From the NCBI RefSeq assembly GCF_900156475.1, contig NZ_FTNR01000003.1, positions 186,001 through 250,000 of the forward strand: DNA of 64,000 bases, given 5' to 3'. A program made the translations under genes and the position numbers. The notes beneath the pieces were generated by a model. The model saw nothing but the letters and a program-made list of their open reading frames with translations. It was not told where the DNA came from and made no database searches. Source of the stretch: Natronorubrum thiooxidans (GTDB taxonomy: Archaea > Halobacteriota > Halobacteria > Halobacteriales > Natrialbaceae). Shown one piece after another: positions 1 to 10,213 of this stretch. Positions within the stretch are counted from its first letter, which is position 1. The number at the start of each line of letters is the position of its first letter.

Positions 1-1
1 G

Positions 2-409
2 GCGGTACTCGAGGCGCTCCCACCAACGGTCGAAGTCAATCTTGAGCTGAAGGCCTCCGAGATCGCTGCGGACGTCCTCAAGGCCATCGCCGACGTCGAG
101 AACCGCGTCGTCACGACCTCGTTTCTCCTGTCCGAGCTACGGACGATCCGCGAGCTCGATCCGGGCCAGCCGTCGGGCCTGCTCGTTAATCGCCACCTCG
201 AGACGCCCGTCACGACGGCCATCGAACTCGACTGTGACGTCATCGGCGCGAACTACTGGCGGTGTCTGTCGACGTGGCTCGTCTCCCGTGCGAAGGCCGT
301 TGATCTCGAGATCCATGCGTGGTCGCTCGAGCGACGGCTGACGGCGAAGCTCCTCGAGTGGCGAGGCGTCGACTGTGTGTCGGCGGATCGACCGCTCCGG
401 GTCACATAA
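2..409 (+). CDS. Glycerophosphodiester phosphodiesterase, C-terminal part
   Basis: The frame starting at base 2 is open to a TAA at 407-409 and encodes the last 135 residues of a protein whose start lies outside the window. The segment VNLELK near the beginning matches the metal-binding strand of the GDPD TIM barrel, and the stretch around LEIHAWSLE matches the usual V-x-x-W strand near the end of the fold. Enzymes of this family hydrolyse glycerophosphodiesters to glycerol 3-phosphate and an alcohol. The catalytic His-Arg-Gly motif would be N-terminal and cannot be seen. It converges on the YjbQ gene, with stop codons 7 bases apart. The assignment is good for the family, and substrate is unknown. 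Confidence 0.75.
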   Translation, partial: AVLEALPPTVEVNLELKASEIAADVLKAIADVENRVVTTSFLLSELRTIRELDPGQPSGLLVNRHLETPVTTAIELDCDVIGANYWRCLSTWLVSRAKAVDLEIHAWSLERRLTAKLLEWRGVDCVSADRPLRVT

Positions 410-416
410 GGCCTGG

Positions 417-815
417 CTACTCGCCAACGGTGGTCACCACGACCGTCCGCGTGCGCGGCCCATCGCACTCGACCAACAGCACGGATTGCCACGTGCCGAG
501 TGCCAACTCGCCGTCTTCGACCGGAATCGTCACGTCCGGCCCAATAAGTGCTGCCCGGAGGTGAGAGTCCGCATTTCCATCGAGCTGATCATGAGCGTGA
601 CCCTCGTCGGGAACGAGTTCTCGAAAGAACGACTCGAGGTCGTCGCGCAGTCGTGGTTCGTTCTCCTGGACGAGGAGGCCAGCCGTGGTATGCTGGACGA
701 AGGCGGTTACGGTGCCCGACTCGAGGTCGTCGGGGACGGCGTCGGCGATGCGATCGGTTACGTCGACGGTCGTCAGCCAGGCGTCGGTTTCGACGGAAAA
801 CGTCGACTGGGGCAT
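417..815 (-). CDS. YjbQ family protein (UPF0047)
   Basis: This 132-residue protein has the family length. Its signature features are visible: VQHTTAGLLVQENE in the first half, a GHAHDQLDGNADSHLRA block with conserved His/Asp residues that probably bind metal, and GTWQSVLLVECDGPR near the end. YjbQ proteins are soluble trimers. Some have weak thiamine-phosphate synthase activity when overproduced, and their physiological role is not settled. The gene is alone between a convergent phosphodiesterase gene and a HEAT-repeat gene on the same strand. The start is the only ATG that precedes the conserved MPQSTFSVET N-terminus. Confidence 0.9.
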   Translation of the reverse strand: MPQSTFSVETDAWLTTVDVTDRIADAVPDDLESGTVTAFVQHTTAGLLVQENEPRLRDDLESFFRELVPDEGHAHDQLDGNADSHLRAALIGPDVTIPVEDGELALGTWQSVLLVECDGPRTRTVVVTTVGE

Positions 816-857
816 ACGAGTACCGACGCAGGCCAGCCTCGATTAGTTTGGGGGCAA

Positions 858-1877
858 TTAGGAAAGTCGATCCAGCGCCCAGTCGGCCCGTTCCCGGACG
901 GTCGATGCGGGATCTTCGCTGGCGAGCGTCGCGAGTCGGTCCGTCGCCCCCTCGACGTTACCGTGGCCGAGGGCGACACACGTGTTCGCTCGCACGCGTT
1001 CGTGATCATCCTCGAGCAGCGCGAGGAGTTGCTCCCGTGCGGGATCGATTGCCGCCGGCATCGCGATCGCGATGCGAGCGAGCGCCACCGCGGCGTTAGC
1101 ACGCGTCTCCGGGTCGTTACACTCGAGGGCAGCCGTCAGCTCCGGACGGGCCGATTCGACCGCACCGGGCTCGATGTGGGCCACATCGGCGAGACAGCCA
1201 ATCGCGTTGTTGCGCAGCGTGTCCTCGTCGTGATCGATGAGTGCCACTGCGTGGTCGACGAACTCGAGCGTCGGCAACGACGCCTCGGCGTTGGCCAGCC
1301 GACCCAGCGCCGAGAGTGCGGGTCCACCGTTTGCGTCTGGGTTCGTCGCGAGCGCGTCGGTAAGGACGGGGACGGCCGGTTCGATCGCGGCCGGCCGTTT
1401 CATCGACAGCTGCCTGAAAACACGAACGCCCCAGCGGTCGTCGGCCGGTCGACGGTCGACCACGTTGGCGATCGTCTCCACGTGATCGACGATGACGGCC
1501 GGTTGCTCGGCTGCGATGGTCGCGAGACAGCGAAGCAACTCGCGCGTCGCCGGCTGTTCCGGGTTCTCGGCCGCAAACGAGACGATTCCATCGACCGATG
1601 GTGCGACGTCTGTCGGTGACTCATCCGCAAGCTCCGCCAGACAGTAGGCGACCTCCTCGTGACACTCGAGTGCAGGTTGTGCGAGCAAGCCCCGAAGTTT
1701 CGGAACTGTCGGAATACACGCAGCCGGCTGGTCCCCCAGGGCGTCGCGGATCGTCTCGACGGCCGCCCGTTGCTCGGCTGGATCGTCCGTATCGAGTCGT
1801 GCAAGAACTGATGGCAACTCGAACGCAGACACCTCGGTTCGCCGTTGTTGGATCGCGTCGCCCCCTTCCCCATCCAT
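858..1877 (-). CDS. HEAT-repeat protein
   Basis: The 339-residue product consists almost entirely of alpha-helical repeats of about 38-40 residues, with recurring patterns such as ETRANAAVALARIA, ERVRANTCVALGH and TVRERADWALDRLS. These are typical of HEAT/PBS-lyase-like repeats, which form curved solenoids for protein binding. The frame runs open further upstream to 2024, but that extension is basic and overlaps the end of the SpoVR gene, so I chose the ATG at 1877 (MDGEGGDAIQQ), where acidic haloarchaeal composition begins. No enzymatic motif is seen. It is likely an adaptor or scaffold. Whether it works with the PrkA/SpoVR operon upstream on the same strand is unknown. Confidence 0.75.
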   Translation of the reverse strand: MDGEGGDAIQQRRTEVSAFELPSVLARLDTDDPAEQRAAVETIRDALGDQPAACIPTVPKLRGLLAQPALECHEEVAYCLAELADESPTDVAPSVDGIVSFAAENPEQPATRELLRCLATIAAEQPAVIVDHVETIANVVDRRPADDRWGVRVFRQLSMKRPAAIEPAVPVLTDALATNPDANGGPALSALGRLANAEASLPTLEFVDHAVALIDHDEDTLRNNAIGCLADVAHIEPGAVESARPELTAALECNDPETRANAAVALARIAIAMPAAIDPAREQLLALLEDDHERVRANTCVALGHGNVEGATDRLATLASEDPASTVRERADWALDRLS

Positions 1878-1941
1878 AGTATCCCCAGCATGTGTGATCG
1901 ACGGCAAAAGCTTTCGGGATTTGATGCGAACAGTAACGGAC

Positions 1942-1947
1942 AAAAAA
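1942..1947 (-). terminator. Poly-T terminator after SpoVR
   Basis: Immediately downstream of the SpoVR stop, the minus strand carries a run of six T residues (complement of A6 at 1942-1947). Archaeal RNA polymerase terminates at such U-tracts without needing a hairpin. It would separate the PrkA/SpoVR operon from the HEAT-repeat gene. Confidence 0.45.
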
Positions 1948-1951
1948 CCTA

Positions 1952-3979
1952 TCAGGCAAGCCACTCGTCCGGCTTCGTATCGTAATCGACGTCGTCGGCC
2001 GCGAGATGGTCGACTTCTTCCCACGGGACGTCCTCGACGGTCACATCGGTACCGTCGTACCGGAGCAGTTTGCCCCGTTCTTCGGGTTCGGGTTCGCGAT
2101 TGCGCCGCTTTGCCACCTCAATATCGTGTTCGTCGACCTCTTTGACGATCGTCAGCAAATTCACCGGCCGACCCCAGAGTTCGAAGATCCGCTTGAGCGT
2201 CTCGCGGGCCTGCCCGAGATCGAGCATGACGCCGTTGTACTGGTGGCCCAATAGGAGTTCGTTCGCGTTGTTGTAGTTGCCGTCGTAGACCGCGATCGTC
2301 GGCTTCCCGAAGTTAGTAAACTGCAAGAGCAGCTTCTTTTTGACGTCTTCGGCGGCGTCGCTGGCAACGTGGAACTGCCCGGTCGCCTGGGAGTGTTCGT
2401 AGGTGAAGTAGTTGTTCTCCGTAATGAACTCCTGTGTGAGGAACTCATCGAGGAACGTCACGTCGTTGTGGCTCTCGCGAATATCGTACATCCGATCCCA
2501 GCCCGCAGTGAACTCGACGTCTGCCAGCGCCTCCTCGACGCTCTCATAGCGCGCATCGTCGAAGAGATAGCGACCGATCTGTTCGACGTCGTTCTGACTC
2601 ACACGCGTCAGGAAGCCACGGTGTTGGCGCTTGACCAGTGAGTAGTGGCGGCGGGCCAGCCCCTCGTAGGTCAACACCTTCCAGGGGTACTGCTCGACAT
2701 CGATCTCGCCCTCGCGGGCCGCTTCGAGCGCCTCGTGGTCGACCCATTCGTCGGGCACGCCCTCGAGAGCGTCGAGCGTCTCGGCGGTGATCGTGTCGAT
2801 CGCTTCGGGCGGCTCGAGCGTCTCGAGGACGCCCTCGAAGTCGACGACGTCCATCAGGTTGCGCCAGGAGACGCCCTCGACGCGCAGCAGTCGCTCGAGC
2901 ACCTCGCGACGGTTCGTCCGGTTCTCGACGTACTCCCAGAGCTCCATCCCGAGGCTGTAAGGGTTGAGCCCGCCCGACGCAAGGACTTTCGCCATGTGGT
3001 CGGCGTAGTTCATGAACTCGTCGTCGCCGGCAAAGACCTCGTCGGTCATCATCGTCGACTCCCAGTAGGCCGCCCAGCCCTCGTTCATCACCTTCGTCAT
3101 CTTTTGGGCGGCGAAGTAGTACGCCTCCGCGCGCATCATATCGAGGATGTCGCGTTGCCACTCTTCCATCTCGACTGCCCGACCGGTCTCGCCGTCGTAC
3201 TGTTTGCCGTGTTCGCGGACAAAGGCAAGGACGTCTTTCTGGGGGGTTTCCGGGAAGCTGACGGTCTCGTCCTCGGCCTCGAGTTTCTCGAGCCACTCGT
3301 CGTCGAACACTTCGCCTTTGACCTCCTCGGAGAAGCCGAGTTCGTCCAGTTTCGCCGCGAGATCCTCATCGATCGCTTCGGCCGGCCCATCGACATCGAG
3401 GCGACGCGTGAACACCTGGTGCTGGTCGATGTTATCCTCGAGGGAGAGACAGTGGTCGATCCACTTCTCGACCTCGGCACGGTCGATCTCGGGATCGGAC
3501 ATGTACTCGTCGATCGCCCGCGCGTGGCGTTCGAGCATGGCCGCGGCGTTGACCGCCGCCTGGTCGGCGCGGCCACCGGTAAAGAGGCCGAACCACTCGT
3601 TGTTCGCGAAGAAATCGGAGTGAGCCTCGACGTGGGTGATGACGGCCTTCTGGTCGGCCAGGGTATTCGACTCCTGGAGGAAGGCATGCGCCGGGTTGTC
3701 GTTGTTGACGATCTCGAAGGCTTTTCCGCCGCCGTACTGGCCTTGTTTCTGTTGCTTGTCGTACTGCATCCCCCACCGCCAGTGCGGGTAGCGACTCTGG
3801 AAGCCTCCGTAGGCGATGAGTTCGTTCATTTCGTCGTAGTCGATGATCCAGTACTTGACCGCGTACGGCTCGAGGCCGAGTTTCTGGGCCAGGTTTCTGG
3901 CCTCCGTCACCGGTTCCTCTAAGTCGCTGGCGATCGCCTGTTTGCGGAATCGATCCGCGTTGGAGTTGCGTTTACTCAT
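1952..3979 (-). CDS. SpoVR family protein
   Basis: This 675-residue protein matches the SpoVR/YcgB family. Family features include [18 protein letters not shown] near the N-terminus, the [12 protein letters not shown] block, [13 protein letters not shown] and the [10 protein letters not shown] segment. Bacterial members are about 500 residues, so this one carries extra sequence, as haloarchaeal versions tend to. The biochemical activity is unknown. In bacteria the gene sits with yeaG (prkA) and yeaH and acts in starvation or sporulation responses. Here it is the last gene of a PrkA-PrkA-YeaH-SpoVR operon. Its ATG at 3979 overlaps the stop of the YeaH-like gene by 8 bases, pointing to translational coupling. 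An upstream ATG at 3988 is also possible. Confidence 0.92.
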   Translation of the reverse strand: MSKRNSNADRFRKQAIASDLEEPVTEARNLAQKLGLEPYAVKYWIIDYDEMNELIAYGGFQSRYPHWRWGMQYDKQQKQGQYGGGKAFEIVNNDNPAHAFLQESNTLADQKAVITHVEAHSDFFANNEWFGLFTGGRADQAAVNAAAMLERHARAIDEYMSDPEIDRAEVEKWIDHCLSLEDNIDQHQVFTRRLDVDGPAEAIDEDLAAKLDELGFSEEVKGEVFDDEWLEKLEAEDETVSFPETPQKDVLAFVREHGKQYDGETGRAVEMEEWQRDILDMMRAEAYYFAAQKMTKVMNEGWAAYWESTMMTDEVFAGDDEFMNYADHMAKVLASGGLNPYSLGMELWEYVENRTNRREVLERLLRVEGVSWRNLMDVVDFEGVLETLEPPEAIDTITAETLDALEGVPDEWVDHEALEAAREGEIDVEQYPWKVLTYEGLARRHYSLVKRQHRGFLTRVSQNDVEQIGRYLFDDARYESVEEALADVEFTAGWDRMYDIRESHNDVTFLDEFLTQEFITENNYFTYEHSQATGQFHVASDAAEDVKKKLLLQFTNFGKPTIAVYDGNYNNANELLLGHQYNGVMLDLGQARETLKRIFELWGRPVNLLTIVKEVDEHDIEVAKRRNREPEPEERGKLLRYDGTDVTVEDVPWEEVDHLAADDVDYDTKPDEWLA

Positions 3980-5297
3980 CTGTTTCACCCTCCGTCGAGA
4001 GGATCTCGTAGATCGCGTCGGTCACATCGTCTTTGGTGTTGACGTACGCCACCGCGACGTCGTCGGAATCAGTTCCGAAGTGGCGCTCGAGTTCCTCGGC
4101 GTGGGTGGCGTTGATCGCGTTGCCGCTTGGCTGGGTTTCCACGTAGGCGTGGAGATTGGCGGGGATCTCCTCCATCATCGGGATGACGCGCTCTTCGGTG
4201 TCATTGCTCGAGTTCTCGGAGTCGCCGGCCGCGAAGACATAGCGGTTCCAGTCGCTCCAGGGGTACTCCTCTAACAGTTCGGCGGCGAGTTCGTACGCAC
4301 TCGAGATCTTCGTCCCGCCGCCGGAGCGGATGCCGAAGAAGTCGTCGCGTTCGACCGCCCAGGCGTCGGCGTCGTGGGCGATGTAGATGAACTCGGCGTT
4401 GTCGTACTTGCCCTGGAGATACCAGTCCAGTGGCGTGAACGTCCGTTCGACGAGTTCGCGTTTCTTCTCGCGCATCGACCCCGAGACGTCGCGGATGTTG
4501 ACGACGACGACGTTCTTCTCTTTTTCCTCGATGATCTCGGGGTAGCGGTAGCGTTCGTCCTCGCGGCGGAAGGGGACGTGTTTGATCCCCTCCCGGCGGA
4601 TCTTCTGCTGGACGCTCTCGCGTTCGACGTTCGCTTCGACCGCCTCGATCGAATCCCACATGCCCCGTTCCTCGTCGGGAATGTCGTTGTAGGCCTCCTC
4701 GACCCACGCCATCGACACCGGCAGGTTCTCGCCGCGGGCCCACTCGAAGACCTCGCGGGGTTCGATGCCCTCGACCTTACAGAGTTCGCGCAGGAACTCC
4801 TCGTCGAAGTCCATCGCGAGTTTGCGCTTGAGCCCCTCCTTGAACATCCGCTCGAAATCGAGCGTGCTGTCGGGCCCCGACCGGGTGAGGTCGGTAAACG
4901 GCCCCTCTTTCTCCTCGATCACGCGCTTGCCCTTCGGCTCCAGGTCGAGGCCGAGTTCCTCGTCGAGTTCTTCGGCGAACTCCTCGGGGTCCATCTCGTA
5001 GTACTCGTGGTCGCCGCCCTCCTCGCCGGGGTCGCCGTCGTCACCGTCGTCGTCACCCGGCTGTGGCTGGGGCTGGCCGACCGGCTGGCCGGTGTCGGGC
5101 GTTCCACCGTCGCCCTGGCCGACACCGCCCTGGTCGCGCTGGTCGTACTCGAACTCCGGCAGCGAGACGATCTTGACCGGGATCTGGATCGATCCACGGC
5201 CGCCAGCGAGGTCGCCGTACTGAATAAAGTCGGCCAGATCCTCGCGACGCTGTTCGCCCACTTCTCGGAATCGCTCGAGGTCATCTCTCAGTCCCAT
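3972..5297 (-). CDS. YeaH/YhbH family VWA-domain protein (DUF444)
   Basis: The 441-residue protein begins with [24 protein letters not shown], the usual DUF444 start. A Gly/Gln/Pro/Asp-rich linker follows, then a von Willebrand A-like domain. The metal-ion-dependent adhesion motif is intact: DVSGS in [15 protein letters not shown], then a GGGTK threonine loop and an AAGDSENSS loop. The family partners PrkA kinases and SpoVR proteins, and the VWA domain probably mediates metal-dependent protein contacts. Its start lies inside the end of the upstream PrkA gene by 10 bases, and its stop overlaps SpoVR, so the three are co-translated. Confidence 0.9.
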   Translation of the reverse strand: MGLRDDLERFREVGEQRREDLADFIQYGDLAGGRGSIQIPVKIVSLPEFEYDQRDQGGVGQGDGGTPDTGQPVGQPQPQPGDDDGDDGDPGEEGGDHEYYEMDPEEFAEELDEELGLDLEPKGKRVIEEKEGPFTDLTRSGPDSTLDFERMFKEGLKRKLAMDFDEEFLRELCKVEGIEPREVFEWARGENLPVSMAWVEEAYNDIPDEERGMWDSIEAVEANVERESVQQKIRREGIKHVPFRREDERYRYPEIIEEKEKNVVVVNIRDVSGSMREKKRELVERTFTPLDWYLQGKYDNAEFIYIAHDADAWAVERDDFFGIRSGGGTKISSAYELAAELLEEYPWSDWNRYVFAAGDSENSSNDTEERVIPMMEEIPANLHAYVETQPSGNAINATHAEELERHFGTDSDDVAVAYVNTKDDVTDAIYEILSTEGETDE

Positions 5298-7576
5298 CGG
5301 TAGCTCACCTGTCCCATAACGTGTCTGCTGGTTAGTTCGGCCGACGCCTCGGAGTAGTCGAAGCGCTCGACCATCGTCTCGATCGTCTGTGCTTTGACTG
5401 TCTCCGTCTCCGTTCCGCTCGGTGGGTCATCCCACTGCCGGGGATCGAAGTCCTCGAACGTTCGTTCGACGTCGTCCCAGTCGTGGCTCTCGAGGACGGA
5501 CTTGATCACCGGAATCGCGGTGAGATCGACGTCTTCGACGGCGAAGTCCTCGTCGCGGTGTTCCCACGCGTGGCGGTTCAGTGACGTGATCACTTTCTCA
5601 CGGCGGAAGTTCCGGACGCTTTCGCGCGGTACGTTGCCGTCGTACTCGGCCTCGGAGAACCGGCCAAGGTGTTCGACCTCGAAGAGCTTCATTTTCAGCG
5701 GATCCGGCTCGATGCGCTCGCCGCGGTCGTTGTACAGCGGTTCGTCGGTTTCCCACGCGTAGACGTTTTCGACGTACTCGGCGACGGTCTCCTCGTCGAC
5801 GCGTTTGTCGTGCATAATCGCCTCGATGACGTCCGACTCCTGACGGTCGAAGATGTAGTTTTTCACAGGCACGATCCGGTTTTCGAACTCCGAGCGCTCG
5901 CCCATCGAGAAGACGGGTGCGTCCGCGAGTCCCTCGGCCATCGTGTTCAACACGTCTCGTGGCATCACGACGTCCTCGACCGATAGCTCGGCGTGGTGGC
6001 GGTCCCGGTCGGTCTGGAGGAGTTCCGCGAGGGTATCCCGCGTGTAGGTCACTGGGATCCCGTGTTCGCCGTCATGGGCCTCGCTATCGAAGTCAAACTC
6101 GTCTTTCTCCCGGCGGGAGTCGCCTTCCTGCAGAAAGCCCTGATCGAAGATCAACGCCTTGTCGACCAGATCGAGGCCGTTCGGCAGGTTCTCCTCGTCG
6201 AGTCGGGTGACGACGGCATACAGCGCGGCCGCCTCGATCGCGTGGGGCGCAAACTCCTGGTGGCGCGTCTCGCCGGCCTGGTCTTTGACCGTCACCGACA
6301 CCGGCTCGCGAATCCGTTCCTCGAGGTCGGCGTAGCTCTCGGCCTCCCAGACTGACGTCTCGTTGGTGAGTTCCCGACGGATGAGTTCACACTCGAGGCT
6401 GAGATTCGTCAGGTAGCCAAACTGGTGTTTATCCAGTCGGCGCTTGAGTGCCTTCAGCGGGTCCATCCCGTTCCGGTCGGAGTGCTGGTTGAGCTGGGCC
6501 TCCAGGTCGGGATTCGAGATGATCAGCATCTGGGTGTCGACGTCCATCCCGATCCCCTTGTCCAGTTTGACCGACTGCTCGTCGGGGACGTTCAACAGCT
6601 TCTGGAGCAGGTCGGCGTGTTGGGCCGCGTCCTCGACGATCGTCAGGACGCCGTTGCCCTGCGAGAGGACGCCGTCGTAACTGAACGCCTGTGGGTTCTT
6701 TCGGCCCCGCGAGTCCAGTTCCTGCAGCATCCCGTGCATCCACGAGCCGACGAGTCGTTCCTTCGGCGACCCGTCGTCTTCGGAATGGAGGACGCCGACA
6801 CCCTGGCCGACGTCGACGACGTAGTTTTTCACCCGGAGATGGTCGTCGTCGGTGATCGCCGAGAACAGCGCCTCCTTACCCTCTCGGCGGTAGCGTTCCT
6901 CGAGGAAATCGTACGCCTCCCGCGAGAACGGATCGAGTTTCGAGTCGACCCGGACGGGAACGTGGTCCTCGAGTGAATCGTTGAGATCCGCAAGCAGGGT
7001 CTCGCGGACGTCCGCGGGGAAGACCGACAGCGGGTGGGCCTGTACCGGACTCTCATACCAGTGTTTGTCGTCCATCGCGGTCGGATCGCTGTCGCCGTAG
7101 CTCAATCCGCGCTCGTCGGCTCCAGCGGTGGTCACGTTCCACTCGACGGTGTAGCGACGGCCCTCGGGTGTTTTGGAGTACTCGCACAGTCCGTTGACCA
7201 GACAGCGCTTGAGCTCTGATTTCCCCGTCGCCGTCGGCCCTTCGAACCAGATGATCTTCTCGTCTTTCGCCCGGCCCGAAGCGATCGATCGCAGATCGTC
7301 GACGAACTCGTTCAACACCTCCGTGTTGCCCAGGATCGCGTGTTCGCCGTCGTTGTGTGGATCGTCGAAGAAGCGATAGCGCTCGTTCTCCTCGCCTTCC
7401 TCGACCACGGTTCGGGTGCCCGCGGCCTCGATCGCCTCGAGGAGGTACTTCGAGGCGTGGGAGGCGATCGTCGGGTTCTCGAAGATCCGATCGACGTACG
7501 CCGCGAGGCTCATCGGCTCTTCGTAGGTCTCTTCTAGCGTGCGGTCGGCCTCGGTGACGTAGTCGTTGCCAGTCAT
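5288..7576 (-). CDS. PrkA family AAA+ protein, second copy
   Basis: This 762-residue protein is a PrkA family member with an N-terminal AAA+ domain (Walker [11 protein letters not shown] near residue 115) and a C-terminal PrkA domain. PrkA was described as a serine protein kinase; Bacillus PrkA has also been proposed to act as a Lon-like AAA+ protease, so activity should be treated as open. It is longer than Escherichia coli YeaG (about 640 residues). It differs clearly from its neighbour and paralogue at 7578-9650, so the duplication is old. The genes are 1 base apart, and the YeaH-like gene overlaps the 3' end. Confidence 0.9.
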   Translation of the reverse strand: MTGNDYVTEADRTLEETYEEPMSLAAYVDRIFENPTIASHASKYLLEAIEAAGTRTVVEEGEENERYRFFDDPHNDGEHAILGNTEVLNEFVDDLRSIASGRAKDEKIIWFEGPTATGKSELKRCLVNGLCEYSKTPEGRRYTVEWNVTTAGADERGLSYGDSDPTAMDDKHWYESPVQAHPLSVFPADVRETLLADLNDSLEDHVPVRVDSKLDPFSREAYDFLEERYRREGKEALFSAITDDDHLRVKNYVVDVGQGVGVLHSEDDGSPKERLVGSWMHGMLQELDSRGRKNPQAFSYDGVLSQGNGVLTIVEDAAQHADLLQKLLNVPDEQSVKLDKGIGMDVDTQMLIISNPDLEAQLNQHSDRNGMDPLKALKRRLDKHQFGYLTNLSLECELIRRELTNETSVWEAESYADLEERIREPVSVTVKDQAGETRHQEFAPHAIEAAALYAVVTRLDEENLPNGLDLVDKALIFDQGFLQEGDSRREKDEFDFDSEAHDGEHGIPVTYTRDTLAELLQTDRDRHHAELSVEDVVMPRDVLNTMAEGLADAPVFSMGERSEFENRIVPVKNYIFDRQESDVIEAIMHDKRVDEETVAEYVENVYAWETDEPLYNDRGERIEPDPLKMKLFEVEHLGRFSEAEYDGNVPRESVRNFRREKVITSLNRHAWEHRDEDFAVEDVDLTAIPVIKSVLESHDWDDVERTFEDFDPRQWDDPPSGTETETVKAQTIETMVERFDYSEASAELTSRHVMGQVSYRWD

Positions 7577-7577
7577 G

Positions 7578-9650
7578 TTAGTCTTCGATCTCTGCTTTGG
7601 CGACCTCCGCGCCGGCGAACTCGAGTACCTCTTTGGCCCCGTCCTCGGAGTAGCCCTGTTCTATCAGCGCGTCGATCCACGACGAGCGCTCGTCGTCGTC
7701 GAACTCGTTGGCGCTGACCAGCGCCGAGAAGTTGATGTTGTGTTTCTTGTCCTCCCAGAGCTTGCGCTCTAGGGCACGGCGCAGGCGTTCGTTGTCCTGT
7801 GGGTTGAACGCCTCGCCCTCGCGAGCGCGCCGGGAGACCCAGTTGCTCACTTCCTGGCGGAAGTCCTCCTTGCGGTCCTCGGGGATGTCGAGTTTCTCCT
7901 CGACGCTTCGGAGGAACGTCTCGTCGGGTTCCTGTTCGCGACCCGTAAGCTCGTCTTCGATCGTGTCGTCGTCGATGTAGGCCATCACGTGGTCCATGTA
8001 CTTCTCGCCCTGGCGCTGGATCTCGTCCAGGTCGTAGGCCAGTGCGTGACGGACGTCCTCGATGGCGCGTTCCTTGTACTCCTCGCGGACGGTCTCGAGG
8101 TAGCGGTAGTACTTCTCGAAGTTGTCCTCGGGGATCGAGCCGTGGTGCTCTAAGTTCTCCTCGAAGAAGTTGAACACCGTCAGCGGCGAGAGGAAGCCGC
8201 GCTGGCGGTGTTTCGAGTCCATGATCGCCTCGGCGATCTCGTCGCCAATAAACCGCGGCGAGATCCCGACCATCCCTTCGCCGATCTCGGCTTTCGCGGC
8301 GGCTTCCTCGCGGAGTTTTTTGACGTCGATGTCGTCGCCCTCGTCGATCTCGTCGTTGTACGCCTTCGCTTTCGAGAGCAGATCGATCGTCTCGGTGTCG
8401 GGTTCCTCGATTCGCGTGAGGACGCCGAACAGCCCCGCCATCTCGAGCGTGTGTGGCTCGACGTTGATGTCGGGGACGTCGGCGTTGTTCAACATCTTGT
8501 TGTAGATCTGGGCTTCGTCTTCGTAGGACAGGACGTACGGGAAGTCGATCCGCTTGGTGCGGTCATTGAAGGCTTCCATCTTCTCGTCGCCTTTCTTGTC
8601 CTTGTACTCGGGCATGTTCGTCCGGCCGACGATCACCTGGTCGATGTCGATCCGCGGGTTGTTTTTCGGCTTGATCGTCTGCTCCTGGGTCGCATGCAGG
8701 AAGTCATAGAGGAACTCCCGCTGGAGTTTGAGCAACTCCTCACCGGAGAAGATCCCGCGGTTTGCGTTACAGAACGCGCCGGAGTAATCGAACGCGCGCG
8801 GGTCGCTTTCGCCGTAGATAGCGATCTTCGAGTAGTTGACGTCTCCCGTCAGTTCGGTTTCGTCCTGGTTTTTCTTGTCCTTGGGCTCGAACGTCTCTAA
8901 GCCCTGGCGCTTGTTCTCGTCGGCGACGAGCCGGATGATCTCGACGTGGTTCTCGAGGACGGCCTGCAGGTCGTCGTCGTAGTACGCCAGCAGCTTGTCC
9001 ATGTAGAACTCGCTTTCCGGGTCCAGCGCCTGCTCGTTCTGGATGGTGTACGGCGCGTCCAGACGCTCGTTTACGTCGTCGATCACGTGCTGGCGCTGTT
9101 CGACGGGCAGAAGGACGAGCGGATCCTGGTTCATCGGTGATCGGACGGTGTCGTCAGCGGGGTCCTGGTCTTTGATGACGTCACAAAGGTTGGACCAGCG
9201 GAAGGTGTACATCCGCCCCTCATCGCGGAGCGTGTAATCCTCGAAGTATCTGCGCACTTGCTTGTCGAAGTGGGATTTCCCGGAGCCGACCGGTCCAAGC
9301 AGGAGTTTGATCCGCCGTTCCGGCCCGAGTCGGCGGGCACCCGACTTGACTTTGTTCACGAATTCGTGGATCGACTGATGGATCACCTTCCCGTAGAACG
9401 TGTTCTCACCGTCGTTCAGCGGGTCCTCCGAGGCGAGGAGGTACTCGACCATCCCCTCGGTCTCGTCGTAGGTCGTCCCGTAGTAGTCGAACATATCCGC
9501 GACTCGCTGGTGGGCGTTGCGAGTGATTTTTGGATCCTCGTACAGCGCCTCGAGGTACCAGTCGAAGGACTTGGTTTCCCGCAGGTCTGCGGGCATCGAT
9601 TCCTTGTAATCCGTACTGAGCGTCTCGAGTGTCTCGATGTCACCGGTCAT
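7578..9650 (-). CDS. PrkA family AAA+ protein, first copy
   Basis: The product (690 residues from the ATG at 9650) has the PrkA layout: an N-terminal part with TRNAHQRVADMFDYYGT, a Walker A motif GPVGSGKSHFDKQ, the segment DPRAFDYSGAFCNANRGIFSG typical of the family, and the C-terminal PrkA domain. It is closer to bacterial YeaG than its tandem paralogue is. The frame is open upstream to 9737, but MTGDIETLETLSTDYKESMP looks like the genuine N-terminus. It is the promoter-proximal gene of the operon. No TATA-like box lies close upstream, so the mRNA may have a leader of up to about 300 nt. Confidence 0.92.
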   Translation of the reverse strand: MTGDIETLETLSTDYKESMPADLRETKSFDWYLEALYEDPKITRNAHQRVADMFDYYGTTYDETEGMVEYLLASEDPLNDGENTFYGKVIHQSIHEFVNKVKSGARRLGPERRIKLLLGPVGSGKSHFDKQVRRYFEDYTLRDEGRMYTFRWSNLCDVIKDQDPADDTVRSPMNQDPLVLLPVEQRQHVIDDVNERLDAPYTIQNEQALDPESEFYMDKLLAYYDDDLQAVLENHVEIIRLVADENKRQGLETFEPKDKKNQDETELTGDVNYSKIAIYGESDPRAFDYSGAFCNANRGIFSGEELLKLQREFLYDFLHATQEQTIKPKNNPRIDIDQVIVGRTNMPEYKDKKGDEKMEAFNDRTKRIDFPYVLSYEDEAQIYNKMLNNADVPDINVEPHTLEMAGLFGVLTRIEEPDTETIDLLSKAKAYNDEIDEGDDIDVKKLREEAAAKAEIGEGMVGISPRFIGDEIAEAIMDSKHRQRGFLSPLTVFNFFEENLEHHGSIPEDNFEKYYRYLETVREEYKERAIEDVRHALAYDLDEIQRQGEKYMDHVMAYIDDDTIEDELTGREQEPDETFLRSVEEKLDIPEDRKEDFRQEVSNWVSRRAREGEAFNPQDNERLRRALERKLWEDKKHNINFSALVSANEFDDDERSSWIDALIEQGYSEDGAKEVLEFAGAEVAKAEIED

Positions 9651-10122
9651 GGTATCATTGCCAGTTGCGGGTTCCCCCGTCTGCATCGTCCCAGGTGGAC
9701 GGTTCTGAAGCGGACGTCGGTCGGCCAGCCGTGGCATCGTGGCCGAACAGTCGGTATCCGTCGAACTGCATTCCCGACAGACACACGGGACTGCGACGTT
9801 CGGGTGGCACGTCGAGTGGCAGGCTCGCAGTGCGTTCCGAACCGCAGCGGGCGGCAGTCTGTCGTGTCATATGTGATCGACCACCACGTTATCGTCGCGG
9901 ACGCCCGTATCACGGACATGAGCAACGATGCGTCGGGGACGGACGCGGGGTGGATCGGTCCATCGGACGGATACCGATAGTATTTAATGAGTGAGTAATC
10001 CAGCTACTTAAATTTGGCCCCAAAAGATATTTATTAGGATCTTATTACAGGCAAATACCGCCAGAATAGTAGACTGTTACTTGCTACCGTGCAGCTTGTT
10101 CGGCCGAGTGGCATATAAATTG

Positions 10123-10165
10123 CCGGCCTGCAATGGCCGGGAATGCTCGCGCGCGGTCGGCGCGC
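10123..10165. repeat. Two adjacent GC-rich inverted repeats
   Basis: CCGGCC at 10123-10128 pairs with GGCCGG at 10135-10140 across a 6-base loop. GCGCGC at 10149-10154 pairs with GCGCGC at 10160-10165 across 5 bases. They lie between a TATA-like element at 10113-10119 and the TATA box of the gene at 10214. They could be protein-binding sites, or hairpins in a short transcript. Confidence 0.5.
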
Positions 10166-10184
10166 AGCCCACGGATGTCGACAG

Positions 10185-10190
10185 TATATA
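10185..10190 (+). promoter_or_regulatory. TATA box of the gene at 10214
   Basis: TATATA is centred 27 bases before the ATG at 10214. This spacing is expected for a leaderless haloarchaeal transcript. Confidence 0.55.
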
Positions 10191-10213
10191 CGGATGCCAG
10201 CGGTATCTAGGGT

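Larger units (their letters stand above)
9651..10213. promoter_or_regulatory. Divergent non-coding region between prkA and a small conserved gene
   Basis: This stretch of about 560 bases has no convincing gene. Short frames in it lack haloarchaeal composition. From roughly 9975 to 10080 it is markedly AT-rich and contains TATA-like elements on both strands, for example the one around 9980-9990 facing the prkA operon and ATATAAA at 10113-10119 facing right. Two GC-rich inverted repeats follow. The region probably holds the prkA operon promoter with a long leader, plus the promoter of the rightward gene. Confidence 0.5.

Noticed and set aside
375-1619. Plus-strand frame of 414 codons
   Set aside because: It covers the antisense strand of the YjbQ and HEAT-repeat genes and is Arg-rich.
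2645-3922. Long plus-strand frame (425 codons)
   Set aside because: Antisense to SpoVR, which has clear family motifs. Composition is not haloarchaeal.
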